A stretch of 64,000 nucleotides of DNA from Pseudoalteromonas umbrosa (GTDB taxonomy: Bacteria; Pseudomonadota; Gammaproteobacteria; Enterobacterales; Alteromonadaceae): assembly GCF_030125375.1 (NCBI RefSeq), contig NZ_JASJUU010000001.1, positions 1,624,971-1,688,970 on the forward strand, read 5' to 3'. Below are positions 35,449 through 44,876 of this stretch, one piece after another. The position numbers and the translations under genes were made by a program. Within the stretch, counting starts at the first letter, position 1. Each line of letters begins with the position of its first letter. A model generated the notes under the pieces. The model had not been told where the DNA came from, did not search any database, and worked only from the letters and a program-made list of their open reading frames with translations.

Positions 35449-36652
35449 TTTTCTTGCTTCCTTTAACAATTAAAAAAACGGTCATTTTTAATTTATATTT
35501 AAAACTTATAATCAAGATAAATATAAACATCGCGTGCAACACTTAGCATTTAAAAAAATGCTTATGCGAAACTTCAATCACTCACATCGTTCATCACTGG
35601 CTCTACTAAGCTAGAAAATAAGTTACTCAGTGATTGAACCACCCACCCAAAAGTGTGTGTGTCATTTTTTACACCATTACATTTAATCAATCAATAGTAC
35701 CCACAAGAATTACACCGAATACATTTATTGCTATAAACTTTTACAAAATAGTGGATAAAACAGCCACATTTAACAAAAAACATACAACGAAAAATAAGGA
35801 ATGATTTACTAAGAATAAGAATGAAAGTGGAAGGTTAAGCTGTAGTTTCCCAAAACGAGTAAGTCCGAAAAACTTCTTATATGGATTAATTATTACAATA
35901 AAGTTTAAAATAAAGGTCAGCGACTAGATAATAACAATTTAATAAAATTAAGATTGACATTTCATTGAGCCATATAAATAAACTCATAAAGGGGCGTTTA
36001 GAATATATACTCAAATATAATCAAGATTAAAACCCTACCACCGTACCTATAATGGTTAATTTATTATGTTATTTATATGAATACATACTCTTGAATATTA
36101 AAAGAGTGGAAAACAAGGCAAAACATAATTTTATATTTTTATGAATTGGTACTTTTTTGTGCAAACATTTATATTTTTACAAGTAACCAAATTGGGTACT
36201 AATAAGAAAACTCCGTCTAAAGTGCCGTTTTTATCAACAATTAAGTTTTAATGACGTACAAAAAAAACAGAATATTCTCTTAATGGTTCTTCACTAATTA
36301 TTTCAGGCATAGCAATTTACGTTCAATAATCAGACAAAAAGCACATAGACTGCATCAGTTGAGTAATATCTCAGTCACAATGCATGCATTATAAACCTGC
36401 ACACCAAATTCACACCTGAGGGCACTGCCATATTAATGACATATAAAATATCCGTACAGCATTCTTTATTGCAAACCTTGCCCAAACAAAGCTCTAGCAG
36501 AAGTATCACAAGTAGGTACAGCAAGCCCTAAAAGACTATTGAATAAAACACTCTAAAAAACCGAATGACTCATCCCAATTTTTAAGTTTTACGTCATGGA
36601 GCTTTGAAACTAGTATCAAACTAAGCATGTAATATGATTGGAGTTCCATTCT
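35449..36652. other. Long AT-rich gap upstream of the biosynthetic operon
   Basis: About 1.2 kb with no supported gene. It must hold the promoter of the minus-strand biosynthetic operon and that of pirin. Visible elements are a perfect 7-bp hairpin with AAAA loop (35545-35562), about 97 bases before the ammonia-lyase start, and ATCACTG (35593-35599) with CAGTGAT (35628-35634) as a spaced inverted repeat. A lone TTGACA occurs at 35954, plus strand. No regulator gene is present. The very low GC compared with the neighbouring genes fits old insertion DNA. Confidence 0.5.
35545..35562 (-). promoter_or_regulatory. Inverted repeat upstream of the ammonia-lyase gene
   Basis: AGCATTT and AAATGCT form a 7-bp palindrome with a 4-base centre, about 97 bases before the ammonia-lyase ATG, where an operator or leader hairpin could sit. 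The regulator is unknown. Confidence 0.3.
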
Positions 36653-37537
36653 GTGGCGCAATTACTCAAAGCAACCACGCACGACATTGGCGGATTGACA
36701 GTCAAGCGACTACTGCCACATATGAAAAAGCGTATGGTCGGCCCGTTTATCTTTTTCGATCGTATGGGTCCGACCCACTTTCCAGCTGGCCAAGGGATTG
36801 AAGTTCAACCGCACCCTCATATCGGATTATCCACATTAACTTACTTATTTGAGGGACGTATTCTGCATCGTGACTCTCTAGGTAATAAATTAGAGATAGC
36901 CCCAGGTGACATAAATTGGATGACCGCAGGAAGCGGCATTGTGCACTCCGAAAGAGAGAGTTTTGAAGTACGAGGGGGAGAGCATACCATCAATGGCTTG
37001 CAATCATGGGTTGCACTGCCAAAACAATACTCTGACATCGACCCAAGCTTTGAACACATAGGCCGGCATGATCTGCCACAGATCACACATAATGGCGTCA
37101 TGACGCGAGTTATAGCTGGCGAGGCTTATGGCCTTAACTCCCCAATAACAACCTATTCAGAGATGTTTTATGTCGATATCATAGCACCAATTCAACGTAC
37201 CATCACAGTGCCCAACCCAGACCAAGAGACTGCTTTATATGTGATCTTTGGTGAAGTAACCATCTCTGGGTCCTCCTACTCGCCGGGACAATTAGCACTC
37301 TTAGATCATGAAGATACATATATAACGACTACCAGAGATACGCGCATGATCTTATTAGGCGGCAATAAATGGGAAAATGTGCCTTATATACACTGGAATT
37401 TTGTCTCCTTTAGTAAAGAGCGTATAGAGCTAGCCAAGCAAGATTGGCGTGAAGGCAACTTTCCGTCCATACCCGATGATGACCGGGAGTATGTTCCGCT
37501 ACCTACGGACAAACCAAAAGCTCAGCCACAGCGCTAA
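36653..37537 (+). CDS. Pirin family protein (bicupin)
   Basis: The protein of about 294 residues has the pirin metal site HPHIGL, a later His (HRD) and HSERE, within an N-terminal cupin opening FIFFDRMGP. Pirins are Fe-binding proteins; some have quercetinase activity or act as redox-sensitive regulators. The role here is not determined. The open frame reaches a TTG at 36638, but GGAG at 36640-36643 is correctly spaced for the GTG at 36653 (VAQLLKATT), so GTG is chosen. It likely forms an operon with the hydrolase-OsmC gene 32 bases downstream, suggesting a stress or redox role. Confidence 0.85.
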   Translation: MAQLLKATTHDIGGLTVKRLLPHMKKRMVGPFIFFDRMGPTHFPAGQGIEVQPHPHIGLSTLTYLFEGRILHRDSLGNKLEIAPGDINWMTAGSGIVHSERESFEVRGGEHTINGLQSWVALPKQYSDIDPSFEHIGRHDLPQITHNGVMTRVIAGEAYGLNSPITTYSEMFYVDIIAPIQRTITVPNPDQETALYVIFGEVTISGSSYSPGQLALLDHEDTYITTTRDTRMILLGGNKWENVPYIHWNFVSFSKERIELAKQDWREGNFPSIPDDDREYVPLPTDKPKAQPQR

Positions 37538-37569
37538 CAATTTAACTTTGATTAATTTGAGGAAAAGTA

Positions 37570-38781
37570 ATGCGAGAAAAAATTGAATTCGTCAGTAATG
37601 GAAACACACTTGCAGGGCTATTGGAGCGCCCGACTCAGCATATCAAAGCAGTCGCGCTATTTGCACATTGCTTTACTTGCGGTAAAGACATTGCTGCAGC
37701 TTCCCGTATTTCAAGAGCCTTGGTAAAACATGGCTACGCCGTGCTGCGCTTTGATTTTACAGGACTTGGCAATAGTGATGGGGATTTTGCCAATAGTAAT
37801 TTTTCATCAAATCTAGAGGATTTATATGCAGCAGCAGACTATTTGCGCCAAAACCTGCATGCACCGCAACTGGTTATTGGGCACAGCTTGGGCGGCGCTG
37901 CGGTATTAGCGGTGGCGGATCAAGTTGAAGAGGTTAAAGCGGTCGTTACCATTGGCGCACCTACGAACGCCAAACATGTCGCACACAACTTTTCAGCTCA
38001 AATTGAGCAGATAAAGCAAACTGGAGAAGCACAGGTTCAACTCGGTAGACGTACTTTTAATATCAAAAAACAGTTTTTAGACGATTTAGAGGCGCATAGT
38101 GAGACACAACACACGTTAAAGAATAAGGCACTCCTTGTTATGCACAGCCCAATTGATGATGTAGTTAGCATTAAGCAAGCAGAAGCGATTTATATGGCAG
38201 CTAAGCACCCTAAAAGCTTTATTTCTTTAGACAATGCAGATCATCTATTGAGCAAAGCACAAGATGCTGAATACGCTGCCACGGCAATTTCTGGCTGGGC
38301 CAGTAAATACATTGAGCCACACCCAGAAACCGCGACTGAAGCAGTTAAAAATGGCCACCTTGTTGTCAGCGAAAAAGACCATAAATTTACCTTGAATGTT
38401 ATCAGTGACAGTCACAGCTGGCTTGCTGATGAACCAACCCAAGTCGGCGGAAAAAACCTCGGCCCCGATCCTTATGAGCATTTACTTGCGGCTTTGGGTG
38501 CGTGCACAGTGATGACAATGCGCATGTATGCGACCCATAAAAACTTGCCACTAAAACACATTAAAGTGACGTTACAGCATCAAAAAAACCATCATCAAGA
38601 TTGTGACACCTGTGAGCAAAAAGACAGTTTCGCGGAACTTATCACTCGCAAAGTTGAGATTGAAGGTAATTTAACACCAGAGCAAGAGCAAAAGCTGCTG
38701 GCCATTGCCGATAAATGTCCCGTGCATAAAACGCTGCATAATCACATCGAGGTCAAAACACAGTTAGTCAATGATGCCTAA
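37570..38781 (+). CDS. Bifunctional alpha/beta hydrolase - OsmC family protein
   Basis: The 403-residue fusion has an N-terminal serine hydrolase (about 1-250) with GHSLGG nucleophile elbow, Asp in PIDD and His in NADH. The C-terminal OsmC-like domain (about 270-400) has redox cysteines in GACTVMTM and KCPVHKTL. OsmC domains reduce organic peroxides; the hydrolase could cleave esters from lipid peroxides, but this coupling is inference. The fusion architecture is known from many proteobacteria. GAGGAAAAG precedes the ATG. Pirin upstream and this gene likely respond together to oxidative or solvent stress. Confidence 0.9.
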   Translation: MREKIEFVSNGNTLAGLLERPTQHIKAVALFAHCFTCGKDIAAASRISRALVKHGYAVLRFDFTGLGNSDGDFANSNFSSNLEDLYAAADYLRQNLHAPQLVIGHSLGGAAVLAVADQVEEVKAVVTIGAPTNAKHVAHNFSAQIEQIKQTGEAQVQLGRRTFNIKKQFLDDLEAHSETQHTLKNKALLVMHSPIDDVVSIKQAEAIYMAAKHPKSFISLDNADHLLSKAQDAEYAATAISGWASKYIEPHPETATEAVKNGHLVVSEKDHKFTLNVISDSHSWLADEPTQVGGKNLGPDPYEHLLAALGACTVMTMRMYATHKNLPLKHIKVTLQHQKNHHQDCDTCEQKDSFAELITRKVEIEGNLTPEQEQKLLAIADKCPVHKTLHNHIEVKTQLVNDA

Positions 38782-38800
38782 TAGATTTGGACACTCACAC

Positions 38801-38823
38801 TGGCGATGCAATGTACATCGCCA
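38801..38823 (+). terminator. Possible terminator after the pirin-OsmC operon
   Basis: TGGCGATG and CATCGCCA form an 8-bp stem with a 7-nt loop, 20 bases past the OsmC stop. The U-tract is absent (AGTGAATATTG), so it may be weak or serve as a stability element. Confidence 0.4.
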
Positions 38824-38841
38824 AGTGAATATTGCGGCAAT

Positions 38842-39196
38842 TTATTTATCTTCAAGCCTATCTTTGTACTTATCGAACCACCATAAGATATATTCTAACT
38901 TTTGCTGCAGATACGAAGGTCTTGCTGTTAGCGCGTGGCTCATATGTGGCATTCGCACCATGGCAGTATCAACATTCTGTAACTTTAATGCTTGATAAAA
39001 CTGCTCTGTTTCAGAGGTGGGCGTACGATAGTCTGCCTCTCCGGTAATCAATAAGCTCGGTGTTTTGATGTTATTCATATACGTAATGGGCGAGTGCTTA
39101 AGATAATGCTCTGTGTTCTCCCACGGCTTACCATTAAACCAATACTTTGGAAACATAGGATAAAAATCAGAGGTCAGTACAAAGCTATAATTATTT
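38842..39196 (-). pseudogene. C-terminal remnant of an S9 prolyl oligopeptidase-like gene
   Basis: About 115 codons remain, reading ...SDFYPMFPKYWFNGKPWE... then SPITYMNNIKTP, LLITGEADYRTP (catalytic Asp region), a His in MPHMSHAL, and a C-terminal WWFDKYKDRL. This is the last quarter of an S9 acylaminoacyl/prolyl peptidase; the propeller and the GxSxGG nucleophile part are gone. The open frame runs into the end of the Sel1-like gene, so the break is near 39197. It cannot be active. It probably marks a deletion junction. Confidence 0.75.
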
Positions 39197-39728
39197 AGTC
39201 CAGGTTAAGTTGTGCTTCATACCAATCTATCGGATAAACTGTAGATATTTTATCTTCTTTGGTACATTTTACAGCGACCTTATTTGACCCGACAGTCGTG
39301 GAATTTCGACAAGTAACGAATTGCGCCTTCATACCAAACTTACGTTTATAATCAGCAACCACTTTGTCTATTTGCTGTTGCATCTGAGGGGTTGCTTTCG
39401 CATAAAGAGCATCATAAAAATTGACCCACTCTTTAATACCTGACTCGGTGGCCACACCTAACCAACCCATACCAATTAATGTTGACTGCTCAACATGTTG
39501 GCCTTTTAAAAACATAAATGCCAAATAATACTGGGCATCTTTGTAGCCCCATGTAGCGAGTTCGCCAAGGGCCTCAAATGCCTCGGGATATGCTTTTTGA
39601 TGATAGAGTTTAATGCCCTTTTTCTCTTGCTTGTGGATCGCATCAATGTCTTTAATGATGGCTCGATTAGATTGACACGCAAGGAGTAGCGAGATCAATA
39701 CAGCAAGAAGAAGTAACTTATGAATCAT
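39195..39728 (-). CDS. Small lipoprotein with Sel1/TPR-like repeats
   Basis: The 177-residue protein has a signal and lipobox (LLLAC, Cys18) and one or two helical Sel1-like units: AYPEAFEALGELATWGYKDAQ, then YYLAFMFLKGQ and GWLGVATESG. Two Cys lie near the C-terminus (VTCRNS, VKCTK) and could form a disulphide. It is probably a periplasmic interaction protein of unknown partner. It ends exactly at the junction with the S9 peptidase remnant. Confidence 0.75.
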   Translation of the reverse strand: MIHKLLLLAVLISLLLACQSNRAIIKDIDAIHKQEKKGIKLYHQKAYPEAFEALGELATWGYKDAQYYLAFMFLKGQHVEQSTLIGMGWLGVATESGIKEWVNFYDALYAKATPQMQQQIDKVVADYKRKFGMKAQFVTCRNSTTVGSNKVAVKCTKEDKISTVYPIDWYEAQLNLD

Positions 39729-39839
39729 GATAAATACTCAGCTAACTTTGGCCATAAAACTTACAATTTAAGCAGGATAACTTGCTGCGATTAGGAATCG
39801 CAAAAGGGAATAAGCTGTAAAATTGAGGGGGTTTAAACT

Positions 39840-39871
39840 AAAAAAGCGGCGGGACACACCCCCACCGCTTT
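39840..39871 (-). terminator. Terminator of the valine/isoleucine degradation operon
   Basis: AAAGCGG (39843-39849) pairs with CCGCTTT (39865-39871), with an inner GGG/CCC extension. On the minus strand it is followed by six T. It lies about 105 bases past the last gene of the ivd/mms operon. Confidence 0.75.
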
Positions 39872-39976
39872 ATTCAACACACTCTCTTCTTTCGAAGATA
39901 AAGGAACATAAGTATGCGAATACTTTGAATATTAACGATATTTTATTACAAAACAACGAAAATATCCGATATTATT

Positions 39977-40738
39977 TTAAAGTCGAATACCACCGTCAAT
40001 TTCGACGACACGACCGGTAAAGAACTCATTTTCAATAATATATTGTGCAGTATGAGCAATTTCTTGCGCTTCACCCAAACGACCAACTGGCTTCATTTTA
40101 ACCAAGCGGTCTTTTGCCTCAGGCTTCATCGCATCCGTCATCTTAGTGCGGATAACACCTGGCGCAATCGCGCCGACACGAATGCCATAACGACCTAGCT
40201 CTTTTGCCCATGTTGTCGTCATTGCCACAACACCTGCTTTTGCAGCTGAGTAATTAGTTTGGCCAATGTTACCAGCACGTGCCACACTAGACATGTTAAT
40301 AATCACGCCACCTTGATCTGCCTCAATCATTTTTACAGCCGCTTCACGACCACATAGGAACACACCTGTAAGATTGACATCCATTAGTGATTGGAACTGA
40401 TCAAGCGACATTTTATTAATCACTTCACCTTCTTTGACTTTAACAAATAAGCCATCACGTAAAATACCCGCATTGTTGATAAGCACAGATAGCGAGCCAA
40501 AGTCTTGTACAATTTTATCAAATACTTCTTCTACATTGCTTTCAATGCTGACATTTGCAACGTAAGTTCTAACGGTTACATCAAATTGGCTAAGCTCCTC
40601 AACTGCAGCATGCAACACTTCTTCTTGCATGTCTACAAGCGCAAGATTTGCGCCTAAGCTCGCCATTTTGTGTGCCATAGCAAGACCTAAACCTTGCGCG
40701 CCCCCAGTAATAACAACCGTTTTATTTTCTACATTCAT
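39977..40738 (-). CDS. ivdG: SDR, probable 3-hydroxy-2-methylbutyryl-CoA dehydrogenase
   Basis: A 253-residue FabG-like SDR with GGAQGLG, NNAG, Ser in NMSSVAR and YSAAK. All catalytic residues are present. It is the last gene of an operon for valine and isoleucine breakdown. Comparative genomics of this operon in marine gammaproteobacteria assigns such an SDR (IvdG) to NAD-dependent oxidation of 3-hydroxy-2-methylbutyryl-CoA. A general 3-ketoacyl reductase is the alternative. It lies 24 bases after mmsB. Confidence 0.8.
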   Translation of the reverse strand: MNVENKTVVITGGAQGLGLAMAHKMASLGANLALVDMQEEVLHAAVEELSQFDVTVRTYVANVSIESNVEEVFDKIVQDFGSLSVLINNAGILRDGLFVKVKEGEVINKMSLDQFQSLMDVNLTGVFLCGREAAVKMIEADQGGVIINMSSVARAGNIGQTNYSAAKAGVVAMTTTWAKELGRYGIRVGAIAPGVIRTKMTDAMKPEAKDRLVKMKPVGRLGEAQEIAHTAQYIIENEFFTGRVVEIDGGIRL

Positions 40739-40762
40739 AATTAAATTTTAAACCTTTACGTT

Positions 40763-41653
40763 TCAAGACTTTTCAGAGAAAAGTTTAAATATCGCACTAA
40801 AATCTTCCGACCCTTTGCCTTGATTTTGCATCAGGTTATACAGATTTTTCGCCAGTGCGCCCATTGGGGTGGCTGAATTTGTCTGCTGAGCGGCCTGCAT
40901 TGCAAGTCCTAAGTCTTTTGCCATCAAATCCACCATGAAACCCGGTTTGTACTCATTTGAAGAAGGCACATTGTCCAGTACATTCGGGCATGGGTTATAC
41001 ACTTCAAGTGTCCAATTGCGCCCAGAGCTATTGAGCATGATTTCACTCAATACTTTGGGATCTAAGCCGTGATCTACACCCATTTGGAGTGCTTCGCTGG
41101 TCCCTGCCATTAAAATTGACAGCAGCATATTATTACAAATTTTTGCGACCTGCCCGGCACCTATGTCCCCAGCGTGGTAGATATTTTTACCCATATCTTT
41201 CAACACTGTGTGCGCTTTGGCAAATTCTTCGTCGCGTCCACCAACAATGAAAGTCAACGTCCCAGCAGCGGCTCCTGCCACACCCCCAGACACTGGTGCA
41301 TCAACAAAAGATACGCCCGCATTTGCCAGTGTTTTACCAACAAACTGAGCAGACTCTGCATCTATTGTCGAACAGTCAATAACCAGTGCCGACTTACTAA
41401 GGTAGTTGATTAATCCATCTTCGCCAGTATAAATTGAGCGAACATGTTTGCCGGCAGGCAGCATACTGATCACAAAATCTGCACCTGTGCAGGTATCAGA
41501 TACTTTCTTAGCAGCGCTTGCGCCTTGCTCAACTAATTGATTTACCACTTGTTCATTTAAATCAAATACAGTGACATCGTGACCTGCCTTGACTAAATTT
41601 GCGGCCATTGGGCCACCCATATTGCCTAGGCCAATAAATCCAACTTTTGCCAT
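40763..41653 (-). CDS. mmsB: 3-Hydroxyisobutyrate dehydrogenase
   Basis: A 296-residue NAD enzyme of the beta-hydroxyacid dehydrogenase family: GFIGLGNMGGPMAANL (Rossmann and family signature), DAPVSGGVAGAAAGTL (substrate loop) and catalytic Lys in GQVAKICNN. It oxidises 3-hydroxyisobutyrate to methylmalonate semialdehyde in valine degradation, immediately before MmsA in the pathway. It sits between the CoA-ester hydrolase and the SDR in one operon. Confidence 0.93.
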   Translation of the reverse strand: MAKVGFIGLGNMGGPMAANLVKAGHDVTVFDLNEQVVNQLVEQGASAAKKVSDTCTGADFVISMLPAGKHVRSIYTGEDGLINYLSKSALVIDCSTIDAESAQFVGKTLANAGVSFVDAPVSGGVAGAAAGTLTFIVGGRDEEFAKAHTVLKDMGKNIYHAGDIGAGQVAKICNNMLLSILMAGTSEALQMGVDHGLDPKVLSEIMLNSSGRNWTLEVYNPCPNVLDNVPSSNEYKPGFMVDLMAKDLGLAMQAAQQTNSATPMGALAKNLYNLMQNQGKGSEDFSAIFKLFSEKS

Positions 41654-41663
41654 TTTTATTTCC

Positions 41664-42803
41664 TTACATACTTGCTAATGGGTGGTTTTCATCATCCCAC
41701 TTTGGTACAAAAAAGCCATCAACCACATTGCTATCAACCTCAGCAATTGATTTGAAGCGCCAATTTGGCTTGCCGTCTTTATCAATTAACAGTGCACGTA
41801 CACCTTCTTGAAATTCACCAACCTCACCACAGTGAACGGACATGCTAAGCTCATGTGAAAAACAGGCTTTTAACGATTGACCAGCAAGGCGTTTAAGTTG
41901 CTCACTGACTAGCACAGCACTTAAAGGTGAGCCATGTTTTAAACCCGCTTGTGCTTTACTTAGCCATTTATTATCGCTGCTATCCATTGACAATATATGG
42001 TCAACCTGTGCGGCTAAATCAGCATGCTCCACTAACTTCTTAATGTCTTTTGCAAGTGGCTTGATTGCACTATTAGGCAATGAATGTGCGCCTTCTTCTA
42101 TCGATAATAGAAGCTGTGTCAACTTGTCATGGTTGAGCACATTGGTTTTGCCCCAGTTCACTTCACTTAAGTTATGAAGCAAAATATCAAAATGGTCCGC
42201 ATTGATGAAATGATCAGCTAATCCGACAAACTTTGCATCATTGGCATTCACAGAGGCGCCTGTTAAACCTAAAAATAGACCAACGCCTTCTGGCATTTTA
42301 TTGAGGAAATACGAGCCACCTACATCAGGATATAAACCTATGGTAATTTCAGGCATCGCAATACGAGATGTCTCAGTAACCACACGGTGACTTGCACCTG
42401 CCATTAGACCAAGGCCGCCACCCATAATGATACCGTTACCCCATAAAAGGATAGGTTTGTCATAATTATGGATTTGATAATCTAGGCGGTACTCTTCGCT
42501 AAAGAAGGTTTCCAAGTAATTATTATCGTCGTCAGCAGCCATCGCTTTGTACAGACTTACAACGTCACCACCTGCACAAAACGCCTTCTCGCCAGCGCCT
42601 TTAAGCACGACCATGGCGATGCTGTCATCTGCCGACCACTCGCTTAACTGCGGCGCAAGTAAACGAATCATATCTAAGTTAAGCGCATTCAACGCTTTTG
42701 GCGCATTTAAGGTCGCAACTGCGACCTTCATATCGTTATTACAGTGCGCCAATTCGAACACGACTGGCGCGTCTTCTTGGTTTAGTAACTGTAATTCAAC
42801 CAT
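41664..42803 (-). CDS. 3-Hydroxyisobutyryl-CoA hydrolase
   Basis: A 379-residue crotonase-fold hydrolase with GAGEKAFCAGGDV, MGGGLGLMAGASHRVV (oxyanion hole) and PEITIGLYPDVGGSYFL, the HIBCH-type pattern with Glu and Asp. It releases CoA from 3-hydroxyisobutyryl-CoA in valine breakdown. It starts with ATG overlapping the stop of the preceding enoyl-CoA hydratase (TAATG), showing translational coupling. A longer frame from 42818 is less likely. In some genomes this gene is called ivdE. Confidence 0.92.
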   Translation of the reverse strand: MVELQLLNQEDAPVVFELAHCNNDMKVAVATLNAPKALNALNLDMIRLLAPQLSEWSADDSIAMVVLKGAGEKAFCAGGDVVSLYKAMAADDDNNYLETFFSEEYRLDYQIHNYDKPILLWGNGIIMGGGLGLMAGASHRVVTETSRIAMPEITIGLYPDVGGSYFLNKMPEGVGLFLGLTGASVNANDAKFVGLADHFINADHFDILLHNLSEVNWGKTNVLNHDKLTQLLLSIEEGAHSLPNSAIKPLAKDIKKLVEHADLAAQVDHILSMDSSDNKWLSKAQAGLKHGSPLSAVLVSEQLKRLAGQSLKACFSHELSMSVHCGEVGEFQEGVRALLIDKDGKPNWRFKSIAEVDSNVVDGFFVPKWDDENHPLASM

Positions 42804-43579
42804 TAGCCATTCACCCAATTTGCTTTTCGTTTTTCTAAGAATGCGTTTACGCCTTCTTTTTGATCTTGTGTATCAAATAGTGTCACGAACAATTCACGCT
42901 CAAGCGGCAGGGCGCTGTCAATTGTGCCTGTACGGCCTTTTTGAATAAGTGACTTACATGCTGTTACAGCAACAGGGCTTTGATCTTCCACTTTTGTAGC
43001 AAGTGCCAGCGCAGCTTCTAAAGCTTGACCCTGCTCTACCACTTCTTCAACTAAGCCAATCTTCTCTGCTTTGTCAGCTTTAAGACGCTCACCGCATAAA
43101 ATCATACGCTTCGCCCAGCCTTCACCAACCAGCCAAGATAGGTTTTGTGTGCCACCCGCACAAGGAAGCAGACCAACCTTGGCTTCAGGTAGGGCCATTT
43201 GAGCTTGTGCTTCAGCAATACGAATATCACACGCCAACGCCACCTCTAAACCACCGCCCATTGCAAAGCCATTGATGGCCGCAATTGATACACCACAGAA
43301 GTTGCTCAGCGTTTCGAATGCTTCACCAAAGACACGTGACATATCAGCAGCAACGCCTTTGTCACCATCTGCGAATACATTTAAATCAGCACCCGCTGAG
43401 AAGAACTTCTCACCTTCGCCGGTAATGACCAACGAGTAGATTTCTTTATCCGCGTTTAATTCGTTTACCAGCTCTTTTAAGCCAACCAGCGTGTCACGTG
43501 TCCACGTGTTTGCAGGTGGATTAGACATAGTAACAATTGCAATGTGACCACGTTTTTCAAGTTTTAATTGTGCAGACAT
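42803..43579 (-). CDS. Enoyl-CoA hydratase of branched-chain acyl-CoA degradation
   Basis: A 258-residue crotonase with GEGEKFFSAGADL and NGFAMGGGLEVALACDIRIA (oxyanion hole), then PEAKVGLLPCAGGTQNL. The first catalytic Glu position is retained in LPEAKVG, while the second Glu region has CAGGTQ, so one acid differs from classic rat ECH. It hydrates methacrylyl-CoA and tiglyl-CoA in valine/isoleucine catabolism. It lies 11 bases after the acyl-CoA dehydrogenase gene. Confidence 0.88.
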   Translation of the reverse strand: MSAQLKLEKRGHIAIVTMSNPPANTWTRDTLVGLKELVNELNADKEIYSLVITGEGEKFFSAGADLNVFADGDKGVAADMSRVFGEAFETLSNFCGVSIAAINGFAMGGGLEVALACDIRIAEAQAQMALPEAKVGLLPCAGGTQNLSWLVGEGWAKRMILCGERLKADKAEKIGLVEEVVEQGQALEAALALATKVEDQSPVAVTACKSLIQKGRTGTIDSALPLERELFVTLFDTQDQKEGVNAFLEKRKANWVNG

Positions 43580-43590
43580 TTATTTGCTCC

Positions 43591-44748
43591 TTATAAAACG
43601 CTTGCAGCGCCTTCGGCTAAAATTCGACGGGCAATGATCACACGCATGATCTCGTTTGTGCCCTCTAAGATTTGGTGAACACGCACATCACGTAAATGGC
43701 GCTCAAGTGGGTATTCTTTGATATAACCATAACCACCATGGATCTGCAGTGCATCATCACATACCTTTGTGCCTACATCTGTCGCAAAACGTTTTGCCAT
43801 CGCACAGTAAGTGGTTTTTTCAGGGTCATTGCTATCTAATTTAAACGCTGCCAAGCGAACCATTTGGCGCGCAGCAACCAGTTCAGTGTTCATGTCAGCA
43901 ATTTTAAACTGCAGTGCTTGGAATGCAGCCAAAGGTTTTCCAAACTGCTGACGTTCTTGCATATACTCTTTTGCTGTATTCAGTGCTTGCTGAGCAGTAC
44001 CAATAGAGCACGTCGCAATATTGATACGACCACCATCAAGGCCTTGCATTGCAAATTTAAAGCCTTCGCCCTCTTTACCCATCAGGTTGGCAGCTGGAAT
44101 TCTTACATCTTCAAAGGTAATTAAACGTGTTGGCTGCGCATTCCAGCCCATTTTCTCTTCAGCTTTACCATAAATAACGCCAGCCGCATCCGCTGGGACA
44201 ACAAATGCAGAGATCCCTTTAGGACCTTCTTCGCCAGTACGTGCCATAACAACTAACACGTCCGTCTCACCTGCACCAGAGATAAACATTTTTGAGCCAT
44301 TTAAGACATATTCATCACCTTCAAGCACAGCTTTGGTTTTTAGTGACGCCGCATCAGAACCTGAACCTGGCTCAGTTAAGCAGTAAGATGCTAATAATTC
44401 ACCCATTACCAGCTGGTCCATATATTGGCTCTTTACCGCATCGGTACCAAAACTGGCGATCATCCAAGTTGCCATGTTATGGATAGTCAACATCGCTGTC
44501 GTCGCAGTACAACCCATAGAAAGCTGCTCGAAGATGATGCTTGAATCTAGGCGAGATAGCCCTAAACCACCCGCTTCTTCTGGTGTGTATAAGCCGCAAA
44601 AACCCAATTCACCGGCCTGTTTAATTACATCTTTAGGAAAAATATGCTCCTGATCCCAGCGCGCAGCATTTGGCGCAAGTTCAGTCATAGCAAATTGGTA
44701 AGCGGTTTCGGCGAATGCCTGTTGATCTTCATTCAGATTAAAGTCCAT
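43591..44748 (-). CDS. Isobutyryl/2-methylbutyryl-CoA dehydrogenase
   Basis: A 385-residue acyl-CoA dehydrogenase with YCLTEPGSGSDAASLKT (FAD/substrate loop), QIHGGYGYIKEYPLERHLRD and the C-terminal ILEGTNEIMR, whose Glu is the usual short-chain catalytic base. It makes the 2,3-double bond in branched acyl-CoA from valine and isoleucine. The ATG at 44748 (MDFNLNEDQ) has GAGAGG as SD; the frame from 44775 is longer than needed. It begins the second part of the operon, after the hairpin at 44837-44862. Confidence 0.9.
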   Translation of the reverse strand: MDFNLNEDQQAFAETAYQFAMTELAPNAARWDQEHIFPKDVIKQAGELGFCGLYTPEEAGGLGLSRLDSSIIFEQLSMGCTATTAMLTIHNMATWMIASFGTDAVKSQYMDQLVMGELLASYCLTEPGSGSDAASLKTKAVLEGDEYVLNGSKMFISGAGETDVLVVMARTGEEGPKGISAFVVPADAAGVIYGKAEEKMGWNAQPTRLITFEDVRIPAANLMGKEGEGFKFAMQGLDGGRINIATCSIGTAQQALNTAKEYMQERQQFGKPLAAFQALQFKIADMNTELVAARQMVRLAAFKLDSNDPEKTTYCAMAKRFATDVGTKVCDDALQIHGGYGYIKEYPLERHLRDVRVHQILEGTNEIMRVIIARRILAEGAASVL

Positions 44749-44836
44749 AAAAGACCTCTCTTGTTGTCGTATCAAGCGATTTTCATCACTTGTTTTTATT
44801 CTTGTTGCACCTGATCTGCGTCAGGCGGTACTACTA

Positions 44837-44862
44837 AAAGCCCAGCATAGGTACTGGGCTTT
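44837..44862 (-). terminator. Terminator or attenuating hairpin after mmsA
   Basis: AAAGCCCAG and CTGGGCTTT form a 9-bp stem with an 8-nt loop; the minus strand then reads TTAG with four T in total. It splits the operon into thiolase-mmsA and the downstream genes, so partial termination or a second promoter is likely. Confidence 0.6.
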
Positions 44863-44876
44863 GGAAATATATTGGA

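Noticed and set aside
35954-35982. TTGACA with AATAAA as a promoter on the plus strand
   Set aside because: The -10 match is poor and it is about 700 bases from the nearest plus-strand gene.
35449-36652. A 31-codon plus-strand ORF near 36436 as a small gene
   Set aside because: No convincing ribosome binding site and unremarkable composition.
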